Below, one piece after another: positions 1 through 21,283 of a stretch of DNA of 64,000 nucleotides. Origin of the DNA: Xestospongia bergquistia (lineage: Eukaryota > Porifera > Demospongiae > Haplosclerida > Petrosiidae). The notes beneath the pieces are model-generated. The model was not told the DNA's origin, searched no databases, and worked only from the letters and a program-made list of their open reading frames with translations. Position 1 is the first letter of the stretch. Each line of letters opens with the position of its first letter. The position numbers were made by a program, and so were the translations under genes. The DNA is taken from contig OZ014411.1 of NCBI GenBank assembly GCA_963965975.1, forward strand, positions 19,868,446 through 19,932,445, in the 5' to 3' direction.

Positions 1-10266
<10,266 letters not shown>

Positions 10267-10534
10267 TTGCGTAAAATTTCAATGCAAGCCCTTTCAAATG
10301 TATGTCAATATTTCAAAAATCGACAAAACAGCGAAACAGTAAATTTTGCAACTTGAAGGGCGAGGCACAAGGGCGTGGCCAATAATATTTAATTAACCAT
10401 AATTGATATTAATTTTGTGTTATTATTATTATTATGAAATCAAAAGAAAATAGTAGCCAAACAAACATTATTTTTTATACTTTATAACAAAATGTCAAAA
10501 TTAACAAAGATCTGTCCAATAAAGTCAATCAAAT

Positions 10535-13500
10535 TTAATCCACTTCCAGTGGACCATCATTCTCTGAACAGGTACTAGAATTTCGAATTCTGGTCACCTA
10601 CAAAAAAAGAAAATTATTTTTAATGTAATAGGTGGTAAACACCAAGAAAACAAAACCTGTTCCATTATTAAACCAGGACCCCATAAATACACAAGGTCTA
10701 CCCTTACTTCTTATGGGTTCTTGTTTACTATTAGTTACACTTTGATCACAATATCTACACTATAAACAGACAATAACACACTCTATAAAAGACACTTCTA
10801 TGCTAATCCTTTAGTGCAAGGATACCTCTACACTAAAAATATTTTCCAATGTCCTTACTATAAAAATTTCCCCCATAAATCTCTTAGCATAATTAAATAG
10901 TTTATTTCACACACTCTAACACTACTCCATAACACTTGTCCACAACATTGAGTACATCAAATAGTCTACAGTGTAAACAATAAAACCTTTAGATATACAC
11001 TCTCTGGCTTCACAGTCTTTGGGCTTCTAATTGAGAAGTTTGAAACTTGAAACTTAAATCATTTACTACAATAGTACAACTTATGATACTAATATGTACC
11101 TCAATTGATTTAGATTTTCTTTCATAAGGAATAGGTCTAGTCTTTCTTCTATTCCTTGATGTTGATGAACCAGTAGGTGACACTAGTGTAGATTTCTATA
11201 TAAAGATTCTATTGTCAATATCACAGAAAATAGCAATATATTCCTACGCTGACATTATATTACAAGATATCAAAGTTCAATACTACATTTGCTGTTTATT
11301 CATTGTGTTAGTGAGCAAAATACTAAAGAGTTGAGTTTAATATAACACAATTTCTGAACTGATAACAACTCATTCTTGCTTTGATCACTTCCCTCGACTA
11401 TGTAGTTATCTCTCTCATTCCCTCTTGCCACTAATATACCTATTTTCTTTGAACGATGGACAGAGGAGGGTCTAGGAAATTGTAAATCTTGCTTTTTATG
11501 TAAATACACAAAACCTTATTGTCGTACTAATATTACACTATAGTACATATTTCAGTACTTTAGTTCAATGTAGTTCTTCCTGTACAACAAATGAACTCAC
11601 AAGTGATTTGGTAGCACCATTTTGATTCAGCACTACTAGATTTTCATCTGTCTTATTAGTAGCAGTCTTGTTACTTGGTACTACAAAAAACAATAGAAAA
11701 CTAACAATAGAAACTTAAATGTGATTAACAATTTTCAATTACAACATTCTATTTAAAGTAGTTGTTTGGATCAGTTCAAAAGACTATTGACAAACAAGTG
11801 TTTGTAATTGAACCGATCACACTGTGGTCAAATTTATATACACCAGTTGTTAAAATACAGTGTACTAGACAATATTCAAATAACTAAAAATAACACCTGA
11901 AATCCAAAACTAATCACACAGTCACAACAAGACATAAATATATGCAAGCCATTAATATCATTCATTCATTCATTCAAAAGACTACAGGAATACAACAGAG
12001 CTATCATATAGACATAACTTACAAACAGACACAGCAAGTATGTGACATTTATGACATCAAAGACTCAAGAACTTAATAATTATATATAGATATGTCTCTC
12101 TAAATTAACACATACTAGAAACCATTGTATTGAAGAATATTGACTTCTCTTTCATCACTAAGCAAACTCATATACTTAAGAGATCAAAGACTCAAGAATT
12201 TAATAATTATGTATAGACATGTCTCTCTAAATTAACATGTACTAGAAATCATTGTATTGAGGAATATTGACTTCTCTTTCATCACTAAGCAAACTCATAT
12301 ACTTAAGAGATCAAAGATTCAAGAATTTAATAATTATGTATAGACATGTCTCTCTAAATTAACATGTACTAGAAATCATTGTATTGAGGAATATTGACTT
12401 CTCTTTCATCACTAAGCAAACTCATATACTTAAGAGATCAAAGATTCAAGAATTTAATAATTATATATAGACATGTCTCTCTAAATTAACACGTACTAGA
12501 AATCATTGTATTGAGGAATATTGACTTCTCTTTCAGTTAAGTAACTTAATCATCACTAAGCAAAGTCATAGCTGTACATACTTAAGACATCACAGACAAC
12601 ATGATACTCAACACAACAACACAATACTCATTGTAAACATGACTAAACATGAAATGTTGTTATAATAATAGCATTCATTTACCTACTCCTCCATTTGATC
12701 GAAGTGTGTCGGCTAAAGAATGTGGTAGAAGAGCAAGAGAAGGTGTAAGAGATGAGAAATGGTGAGAAGAAGGAGAATATTGAAGAATCGATGACAATCG
12801 TTTAAGAGCTAGGGCTCTCTTAGCTACGGTCAATTGACACCTGAAAATAATAATAGAGTATATGATCTGTTGTCGAATAAATTATCTTTAAAATAAAAAG
12901 GATTGTCAAAAACATTTGACACTTCATAATAGTAGACAGGTCTGATGTGACAGGGAGACAAATAGGACTTGATTTTATGATAGACTCAAAAGGACAGTAA
13001 GCTAGGCATCATGACAATGATGACATTGATGAACATATTATCAAACAAGTACTATTCATTGGTTTCAGTACACACACACACACACACAAACACATGCATA
13101 TTCACACACACACACACACTAACCATGGGACATGATGTAGATTAATACCATCATGAAGTAGGTGAACTGTTTGATCAGTTTCAGATTTCGAGGAATAATT
13201 ATGATCATGTGATACTAACTGAAACATGGCCCATGTAAAAACATTACCACCAAAGGAACTGTTATTATTAGAGCTGGAGTGATAAGGATGAGTGCTATTA
13301 TACACTCTAAAAACAGATGTTGGCAACATCTCCTAAAAGAAAATGAAGATGAATGACCACATGTACCTGATAATATACAAGCCGAATTATCATTATTATA
13401 ACATGTTGGACTATATTAAAAGCACACATGAAAGATTTTGCTATATTATACAACAGTTTATAATATACTGACAATACTTCCTTCATTTCATGCTATTTCC

Positions 13501-14429
13501 TTGATTCAAGACATAGAAATTAAACATTTTAGAGGCAGACATTCCACACAAAACATACCACTACTGAAGCAGCCATAGGTATTCTACCCCAATAATAATA
13601 ATAATAATAATAATAAAGTTCAATGGTTTCATAATACTTGTTGGAAGAGGTAAATTACCATAGAGGATCCTACGTCATCTTCATCGTCAGAACATTCAGA
13701 GTTTCCACATGAATTAAGATGTTGTTCTTCAACACGATATCTTCTAAATTTCCTTCGATATTGATGAACCCTTAAAAATAAAGATAGAATAACAAATATA
13801 TCCAGACAATAAAAGTGAATGCGTACTCGTAGTCATGGATACGAATTACTTACGTAGTGTGTGTGTTGTGCTTTTATAATTAAATGATTAAGATACAATA
13901 AATATCCTTTTACAATAAAGGCAATGCTAACATGAAGATGGAATATAAACAACAATAGAAGTGCTAGTGGTTTTCAGTTTCAATTACAAAATGGCACAAT
14001 CATTCCCCCAGACAAATTCACCAATTGTTATGTATCAGGTTATATCATTGAAGGGCCAGTGGGTTAGTCATTAATAATGACAACACAACATTTTACTACT
14101 TCTATTGTAAATAGTAGAATTCTACTATACTTTGTTGAATTTGAATTTCTAAAACAATTATATATAAATACAACAGGAAATTTGTAAGCCCATATAACCC
14201 TTATTTCCTTGAGGGTATTGTGCTATTATACCACTTAAACTCTTGACCTCACACAATACTGTATATCCTAATTGTTATTTTCTAGAATAGCGCGGCGAAT
14301 TTACTTGGATATTTCAGCTTCAATTGCAGCTATGTCTTCGTCTAAAGATGATCTTCGGGAAGCAACATGAGCTTTGTAGAATTCATCGAGATAACCCTCG
14401 GAAAATATGTCCTCTACGAAAGTGGCCAT
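10535..14429 (-). CDS. Hypothetical 280-aa protein, seven exons
   Basis: Exons: 14305-14429, 13659-13770, 13124-13332, 12683-12840, 11601-11680, 11100-11195, 10535-10597 (stop TAA at 10537-10535). The sum is 843 nt, in frame through every GT-AG junction. The start is MATFVEDIFSEGYLDEFY. A short helical N-terminus with basic patches (HQYRRKFRRYR) comes next, followed by an acidic run (SDDEDD), a Ser/Asn-rich middle, a helical segment (LTVAKRALALKRLSSIL) and a basic tail (RNRRKTRPIPYERKSKS). There is no signal peptide or membrane segment, so it is probably nuclear or cytosolic. The family is not recognised. It is divergent from CSP1 with 157 bp between the two starts. Confidence 0.72.
12054..12540. 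repeat. 127-bp tandem repeat, about 4 copies, in an intron
   Basis: Units start at about 12054, 12181, 12308 and 12435 and are almost identical over the motif agatcaaaga(c/t)tcaagaa. The last unit is interrupted after ctctttca. The array sits in the intron between the 12683-12840 and 11601-11680 exons of the 280-aa gene. Confidence 0.92.
13068..13120. repeat. (CA)n microsatellite abutting a splice donor
   Basis: The CA run lies directly next to the donor of exon 13124-13332. On the minus strand the donor reads GTTAGTGTGTGTG, so the repeat starts within the intron's first bases. Confidence 0.85.
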
Positions 14430-14586
14430 CTCACTCGTTGAACGTTCACGGCTTCTCGCCCCTAACGTTAGACCACGAGGTACACTCCGCCCTAGAACAA
14501 TAGATTATTGCTCTTGGCACGCCCAGTATTCGAAGTGGGCGTTCACTTTAATTAAGTGTCCTTGAGTGTTGTGTTTCTCACGATTG
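14430..14586. promoter_or_regulatory. Bidirectional promoter between the 280-aa gene and CSP1
   Basis: Only 157 bp separate the minus-strand ATG at 14429 from the plus-strand ATG at 14587, so both promoters must share this segment. It is more GC-rich than the surroundings. It contains two opposite GC-box-like elements (cacgccc near 14518 and gtgggcg near 14536) and a CAATAGATTATTG near-palindrome. Confidence 0.6.
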
Positions 14587-17500
14587 ATGGCTGATTCAGA
14601 GCAAGGAAGACCACGTAGTGGCAGGTAAGGCCCATATGTCTTACTATTAGAATAGTTTGTCTATCTGTAAATGCACTGAAGGATTCTGTTCCATGTTGTA
14701 CTCAGTGAGGCTTCCTTTGTGGTTTTTCTTACAAAGGTCTTACTACTTAAAGTAACATTTTTTTTTATCTGTATGATACAAAATAGATAGAAATATTCAC
14801 TTATCAAGTCACGAGTTCATATTGGTAAAGAAAATTTAAAGTACAGTCAGATAAATACCCACATTAGTCTCGTATAGACAGTCCCTCTCTCTATGTCAGA
14901 CTATATCCAAATTTCATTTGTGGTTTGGATTTCAATTTATAGCCATTTCATCTAATTCCATTTTGTCTAATAAAGTTAACTATTGTACTATTTTGTCTAA
15001 AATTGAAATGATCCAGATTTCAATGAAGTTTTAAATTAACACCAATTACAATGAAATCCAATGACTGTATGTCGTAAGAAGTTCAGGTAATGTATAGTCC
15101 TCTCTCTGCTTTGTATTTTTCTTTTATATTTGAAAGTCTGTTCTCTACTTTCTCCTCCTTTTTGGAAGCCCTCCTGCAGCTAATTGCATTAAAGTGACTT
15201 TTGTTACTGCTAGTTCTGTTACTTTTAAAGGTAGACTTCAAAAATGTTAGGATAAGCTTTTCCAGCTAGCTTCATTCTTTTGCAGTGCCATCTTTCAGCA
15301 TTGCTATTAGTTTGAGGGCCCTCTTGAGCATAAACATTCCAAAGTGTGCTACACCTTTAGTTGACATCAAAAAACTCCAGCTAGTGAGTTACATAATATA
15401 TACCCTCACTGATCTCTGTTTAATTATGTTAAGCCCTTTATAATTTTTGACAAAATGGGACAACAAGACAAAACAGGATTAGACAAAATGACATGAGTGT
15501 CCATTGATTATATAATTATGTGTTTAATTGTTTGTTTCTATGGAGTTGGACCAACAAAAGGAGTATTGTACATTCATATTGTCTTTGTTAGGTGTTAGAA
15601 ACTCAATTCACAGAAGACTATTTCAATTAAAATGAACCACTTGATATATAGTGACATTTTGAAGCACATAGATATACCACTTCTCTTTGTGTCATATCCA
15701 TGAAGTAATTTTATATCATTTGCCTTGGTTCATTAACTAAGTACATCCACATCAATCATGTTCTTGACTGCTCCAAGGATATCAATGATATAAAATAATT
15801 TTGGGATCTAAATTAAAGGATGTGTCATTACCTATCACATCTATTTTAGTGGTTGTTAGTGTCTATGATATAATGTATATAAATAACGTAATTGTTTTAT
15901 TTCTAGTACTAAAGGAGGTAGTCTTTATGATGTACTTGGAGTTAGCAAGACAGCTACCCCAGATGAAATCAAAAAGGCATATCGTAAATTAGCCCTCAAA
16001 TACCATCCTGATAAAAATCCCGACAATCCTGAAGCTGAAGATATAGTGAGTTGTATACTAGTATATGTTAAATTATTGTGATATATAATTTTCTAGTTTA
16101 AAGAGATCAACAATGCTAACGCTATATTAATGGATGAGAGAAAGCGTAAGATCTATGATGACTATGGAACAACAGGATTAAAGATAGCAGAACAATTTGG
16201 TGAAGAGGTTAGTCATACACTCCACTCTACATATCACTAACAGGATGTACTATATAAGTCTTCAGTAAATGTGAGGTAGTCTAGTACACTGAGACTTGTT
16301 TGTGTTCACATGATACATGCTGCTTTGGATGTATTTGGTAACAGGTGTAAGAAGAAGCAGTTGATGTTAATAACACACTCTTTTGTAAGCTGCTTTATAG
16401 TTGGACAACTATCTTAGGCCTGTGTGGGCATGCTTTATGGATTGTTTTAGACCATGTAGTATGTTTCTATTTGTATGTTTGTTATATTAACCCACTCACT
16501 TTGACCATCAACACATTTAATTTAGCTTATCACAAGCTCTACTGTATTAGGAGCGACTAATCAAAGCTTTAGCATATTGTAATTCTAGAAAACACTTCTG
16601 ATCAAGTAGCACAGCTTTTGAAAGTTTTCCAGTCTTCAATACACAACAATATCATGACCATCAAGAATCTTGGGACATTTTTTCAATTATGATTTTTGTA
16701 CTATCTTATCACATCATATCCCTTAGAATTTCCTGAAGTTAAATTTAGTTTACATTATTACAAGTCTAGCCCTAACAAAAAATTTCCTCTGTATAATACA
16801 ATATATCATAGTAGTCAATTTAATATGAATATGTACACTTTCCCTTCAGACAACATTTCAAACTGAGGTTTTATAAACCATTTCACCTACTATAATTACA
16901 CTTTATATTATATATAAGATTGTTCTTACAAAATTTCTAATTATTTCTCATCTTCTAGAATATGGCTTTGTATGCTTGTCTGGATAGCAAACTTTTCAAG
17001 GTATATTTAGTATCATTTATACACATACTACAATACATAGTATAGTATATACTGTATAGTATTGTTATATATTGTATACACATACTACAATACATAGTAT
17101 AGTATATACTGTATAGTATTGTTATATATTGTATACACATACTACAATACATAGTATAGTATATACTGTATAGTATTGTTATATATTGTATACACATATT
17201 ACAATACATAGTATAGTATATAGTATAGTATTGTTATATATTGTATACACATACTACAATACATAGTATAGTATATACTGTATAGTATTGTTATATATTG
17301 TATACACATACTACAATACATAGTATAGTATATACTGTATAGTATTGTTATATATTGTATACACATACTACAATACATAGTATAGTATATACTGTATAGT
17401 ATTGTTATATATTGTATACACATATTACAATACATAGTATAGTATATAGTATAGTATTGTTATATATTGTATACACATATACTACAATACATAGTATAGT

Positions 17501-18120
17501 ATATAGTATAGTATTGTTATAAAGTATTCATATGACAAAATTATATACTAAATAAACTACTATAACATTTATTTAACATGTGACCTCTATGATATTTACA
17601 AAAACAATTGACTTTATGTACTGTATTTAATTAAATACTCTCTTTTCTTCAGTGTTGTCTAGTGTTTGCATGTCTAGCAACTGGCTGTTGTTTTTGTTGT
17701 TGTTGTTGCTGTTTATTTTGTTTTGGTTGTTGTTGTGGTCTCTGTCTTCCAAGTGAACGACAATACGATATGCCTGAAGATTTTGTATTTACTGACTATG
17801 ATGACAAGGAACCGATCATAGATCAACCAAGATCAGATTATCAATCATCTTCCAGCACTGATCGTGATGATGTCAAGAAACCAATTGTAGCTCAACCAAC
17901 ATCAGATCAATCTGATCATGAGGATGACAAGAAACCAATTGTAGTTCAACCAACATCAGATCAATCTGATCATGAGGATGACAAGAAACCAATTGTAGTT
18001 CAACCCACTTCAGATCAACCATCTTCTAAAGTTGATGATGATGAAAAGGAAGCTAAAGAACCAATTACAACTCAACCCTCTCCTAGTGTCGATGGTACTA
18101 CAACTAATGATACAGTCTAA
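14587..18120 (+). CDS. DNAJC5: Cysteine string protein CSP1 (DNAJC5 family), 265 aa
   Basis: Exons 14587-14624, 15907-16045, 16097-16207, 16959-17000, 17653-18120. Residues about 17-86 form a J domain with HPD at 46-48 and the CSP-typical [11 protein letters not shown] and [18 protein letters not shown]. Residues 111-141 form the cysteine string (16 Cys in 31 residues). The tail is acidic. CSPs are palmitoylated vesicle co-chaperones that stimulate Hsc70 ATPase through HPD. The N-terminal GRPRSGS matches the position of the known PKA site (RQRSLS) of vertebrate CSP. The tail carries repeated KKPIVVQP blocks, longer than in the vertebrate protein of about 198 aa. It is the first of a tandem family. 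Confidence 0.95.
14625..15906. other. CSP1 intron 1 (1.28 kb)
   Basis: Phase-2 intron between the short N-terminal exon and the J-domain exon. It is AT-rich, and I see no repeat or coding signal. The same intron is 746 bp in CSP2 and 812 bp in CSP3. Confidence 0.6.
17021..17521. repeat. 57-bp minisatellite in CSP1 intron 4
   Basis: Units start at 17021, 17078, 17135 and so on, with core acacatactacaatacat; there are about 8-9 copies. Two or more units lack a short actgt-containing segment. The frames it opens on the minus strand ([14 protein letters not shown] repeats) are repeat artefacts. Confidence 0.93.
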
Positions 18121-18254
18121 TGTCTAACTTAATCACTATTTTAATAATTATTAGTAAATCATGAAATGAATGTCTAAAATTTATTTCTAATTATTGTGCA
18201 AAGATACGCCCTACTTTCCTCTCAATCAGGGCGGTGTCTAACTGGTCTGTCTAG
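18121..18254. promoter_or_regulatory. Short CSP1-CSP2 spacer with presumed CSP2 promoter
   Basis: The CSP1 stop and the CSP2 start are 134 bp apart. The spacer must hold the CSP1 3' end and any CSP2 promoter. A GC-richer stretch (acgccc ... gggcggtg, about 18206-18235) lies just before the CSP2 ATG. Confidence 0.45.
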
Positions 18255-19920
18255 ATGGCCTCGGAGCGACGATTGCGTAGTGGCAGGTAAGATATCTGTA
18301 ATGCTATTGTCCTGTAACTGTACTATAAGATGCATCTACTACTATATGTAGATTTATGTAAGACGTTTGAAGAACCAACCAGTTAATAAATGCTTTTGTT
18401 TTACCGAGCATTTAGCCCCTTGATATACAGGTTCTGTTATATATCTAATTTGATCATATCTAGTTTGATCATATTAATAATGTCCATAAATATGTATAAT
18501 ATCTATGATTATAGGTCTGGCAGTCAATGCTGCCCTCTATTGTTAGATCAATAATATTATATATCATAATGTTCAATGTGAATTATCATTAAAGCAGTCA
18601 GTCAATTGAGTGTAGGATTTTCATTGTAGTATTAGATTCACAGCTACTGAATTTTAAGTTTACAAAACACCCTAGTTTCTGATATGCATAGAGTCTACCA
18701 TAATAAAAAAGTAAATTCCTTGCTGTGTGGTTTTCAAACTGCAAGTGGCAAAAATTAATTTGATCTTGTATAGCACACCACTCCTTCTATACTTTGCTAT
18801 ATATTATAACGTTAAACCAACAGGTGTAGACTTCCTACAACTTCATGGTAATAACTGAAGAAAGCTATACTAAATGGGAGGATGTTAGCATTATAGAGAT
18901 TGCTTTACTAAGTTGGTTTTGATCTTATCATTGCACTATTAGAAAAACTTTCTTTAATTCCTTCATCGGTGAATGTCTGGATTTAAAGTTATTAGTATAG
19001 TATAGGTATGAGACAACTATTCTTCTTTTCAGTATCAAAGGGGGTGCTAATTATTATGATGTACTTGGAGTAAATAAGACTGCTACCCCAGATGAAATCA
19101 AAAAGGCATATCGCACAAAGGCTCTCAAATACCATCCTGACAAAAATCCTGATAATCCTGAAGCTGAAGAAATGGTACATGGTTTAATATAATAGTTTAT
19201 GTATATTAAGTATATATATTTTAACTTTGTAGTTTAAAGAGCTTAACAATGCTAATGCTATATTAATGGATGAGAGAAAGCGTAAGATCTATGATGACTA
19301 TGGACCAACGGGATTAAAGATAGCAGAACAATTTGGTGAAGAGGTTAGTGAGATGACGACAGGCTAGTTATATGGCTATCATAACAAATCATAGGAAGTA
19401 ATAACAATGTTGCATACATAATAGGATATGCCTCTCACAATAAAGTTAACTAAAACATGTTCACATTACCTTGGTGACAAAATAATAAATGTCACTCAAA
19501 TATTTGTAGATTTAAAATTTATTGAGTTCTCATCTTCTAGAATATGGCTTTGTATGCTTGCATGAATAGCAAGCTATTCAAGGTATGTAACTATATTATT
19601 ATATAACAATATAATTTGAATTGTCTAAAGACTAAAATAATTATATCAATAAATAAATTAAGTATTGTGATTCATATACTGACAACCAAATATGATCATT
19701 TATTGCCTTCTCCTTTCAGTGTTGTCTAGTATTTTCTTGTCTGATAACTGGCTGTTGTTTCTGTGGTTGTTGTTGCTGCTTTTTTTGCTTTGGCTGTTGT
19801 TGTGGTCTTTGTCTTCCTGAAGACAAGGAGTATGATGTACCAGATGATTTTATATTTGAAGATGACAAGAAACCAATTATAACAGAGCCCAAGTCAGCTT
19901 ATCATTCTGCTGATATCTAA
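18255..19920 (+). CDS. DNAJC5: Cysteine string protein CSP2 (DNAJC5 family), 175 aa
   Basis: Exons 18255-18286, 19033-19174, 19233-19343, 19541-19582, 19720-19920, all in frame (528 nt). It starts [11 protein letters not shown], keeping a basic Arg-rich context for the PKA-type serine. The J domain has HPD and an A-Y-R-T-K-A variant of helix 2. The [11 protein letters not shown] and AEQFGEE signatures are present. The cysteine string has 15 Cys (residues 110-140). The tail is short, with a single [10 protein letters not shown] block. Exon-intron structure and phases match CSP1, so the two arose by tandem duplication. The exon-2 donor reads GTACAT, a weak but acceptable donor that CSP3 shares. 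Confidence 0.92.
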
Positions 19921-20499
19921 TTAACTTATGATTAAAAATTAATGATTAATTGGTAATATAATTTTTGTCATGTACTACTAGATATTATGATATATTTGCA
20001 TTCATATAGTATTATTATATATGAATATCTTATTTCATATATATATATATATATATTTATATTATAGTAATAAATTTATATCTTTAAATTTTTACAAATT
20101 CACTTAACCTATTGAAGTTCACTACGTTTGGGGGTCTCCAATGCATTTGATTTAAATTTATGTTTGATATCAAAAAGAAATGTTTATGGACAATGTTTTC
20201 TAAATTAATAATTTTCTAAGTAGCTTGTATAAGTTCTTACAGGATATCGAATCCTGTAATTGACCAATGAGATTGCAAACCATTGTGTCCCAATCTTCTT
20301 TGACTAACTATAAGTATCACAATAAATATTTACATACTATTATAATATTATTGTACATAATATATATAGATAGATAGATACTAAGATACTATAATATAGT
20401 ATCTATGATGGCAAGCAAATATTTAATACAAGTTCTAATAAGCTCTATTAGCAAACTCTATATATAACTGCACTTCTTAGAAGTACCACAACTTCTTAA
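19921..20499. other. Spacer downstream of CSP2
   Basis: AT-rich, with a (TA)n run at about 20038-20057 and no coding signal. The run ttagtcaaagaagattgggacacaatg on the other strand (20280-20310) has no recognised role. Confidence 0.5.
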
Positions 20500-21180
20500 T
20501 CCTTTGCAGTCTTATATACTACAAAATTCACCACAACATCATGAATGACCATCAAGTCACATATATTCTAAAAGATGAGAAACAATTAGAAATTTTGTAA
20601 GAACAATCATATATATATAATATAAAGTGTAATTATAGTAGGTGAATACTTAAAAAAAAACCTGTTTGAAATATGTTGTGTGAAGGGAAAGAATACCTAT
20701 CCATATCAGATAGACTACTCCAGTACTCCTATGACATTTATTATGTACTAGTACTTCATATATAGTAGAACATTTATAAAAAGATATGACTTTATATATA
20801 CACTATATTAATCAAATGCTCTCTTTTTTAATGTTTTATACATGTCTAGTACCTGGGAGTTGTTTCTGTTGTTGTTGTTTGTTGTTGTTTGTTGTTGTTG
20901 TTTATTTTGCTTTGGTTGTTGTTGTGGTCTCTGTCTTCCAAGTGACAGACAATATGATATACCTGAAGATATTGATTGTTGACTATGATATGACAATGAG
21001 TCAATAAGAACATCAGATTATCAATCATCTTCCAAAGCTGATCATGATGATGACAAGAAAGTTCAATGAACTATTTGATAAAAAAGGAAGTTAAATAACC
21101 AATTATAACTCAAATTCTTTGATAATACAGCAGTTTAATGTCTAACTTGATCGGTACAAAAATAAATTATTTTTAATAAT
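20500..21180 (+). pseudogene. Rearranged CSP remnant (CSP1-like exon 5 and intron sequence)
   Basis: Bases 20816-21140 match CSP1 exon 5 and its 3' flank: acatgtctagta, the Cys-rich TGTTGTTG tract, ggtctctgtcttccaagtga, then tattgattg and atcagattatcaatcatcttcc. Indels and stops break the frame. Bases 20500-20560 resemble CSP1 intron 3 near 16610-16670 in direct orientation. Bases 20568-20680 match CSP1 16860-16960 in reverse orientation, including the region before exon 4. No J-domain exons are seen. It is a decayed copy with an internal inversion. Confidence 0.72.
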
Positions 21181-21283
21181 ATTAGCAAATCTAGTCTTGC
21201 TTGTCGCGATCGCGAGATTATAGACAGACATAATTATTAACATGACTGCAGAGACCCTCCCATTTACTCACCAGTCCAGCTAG

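Noticed and set aside
16955-17435. Minus-strand Cys/Tyr/Ile repeat frames
   Set aside because: 57-bp minisatellite in CSP1 intron 4.
20786-21028. Cys/Val-rich or Gln/Asn-rich frames
   Set aside because: Both strands of the degraded CSP Cys-string tract.
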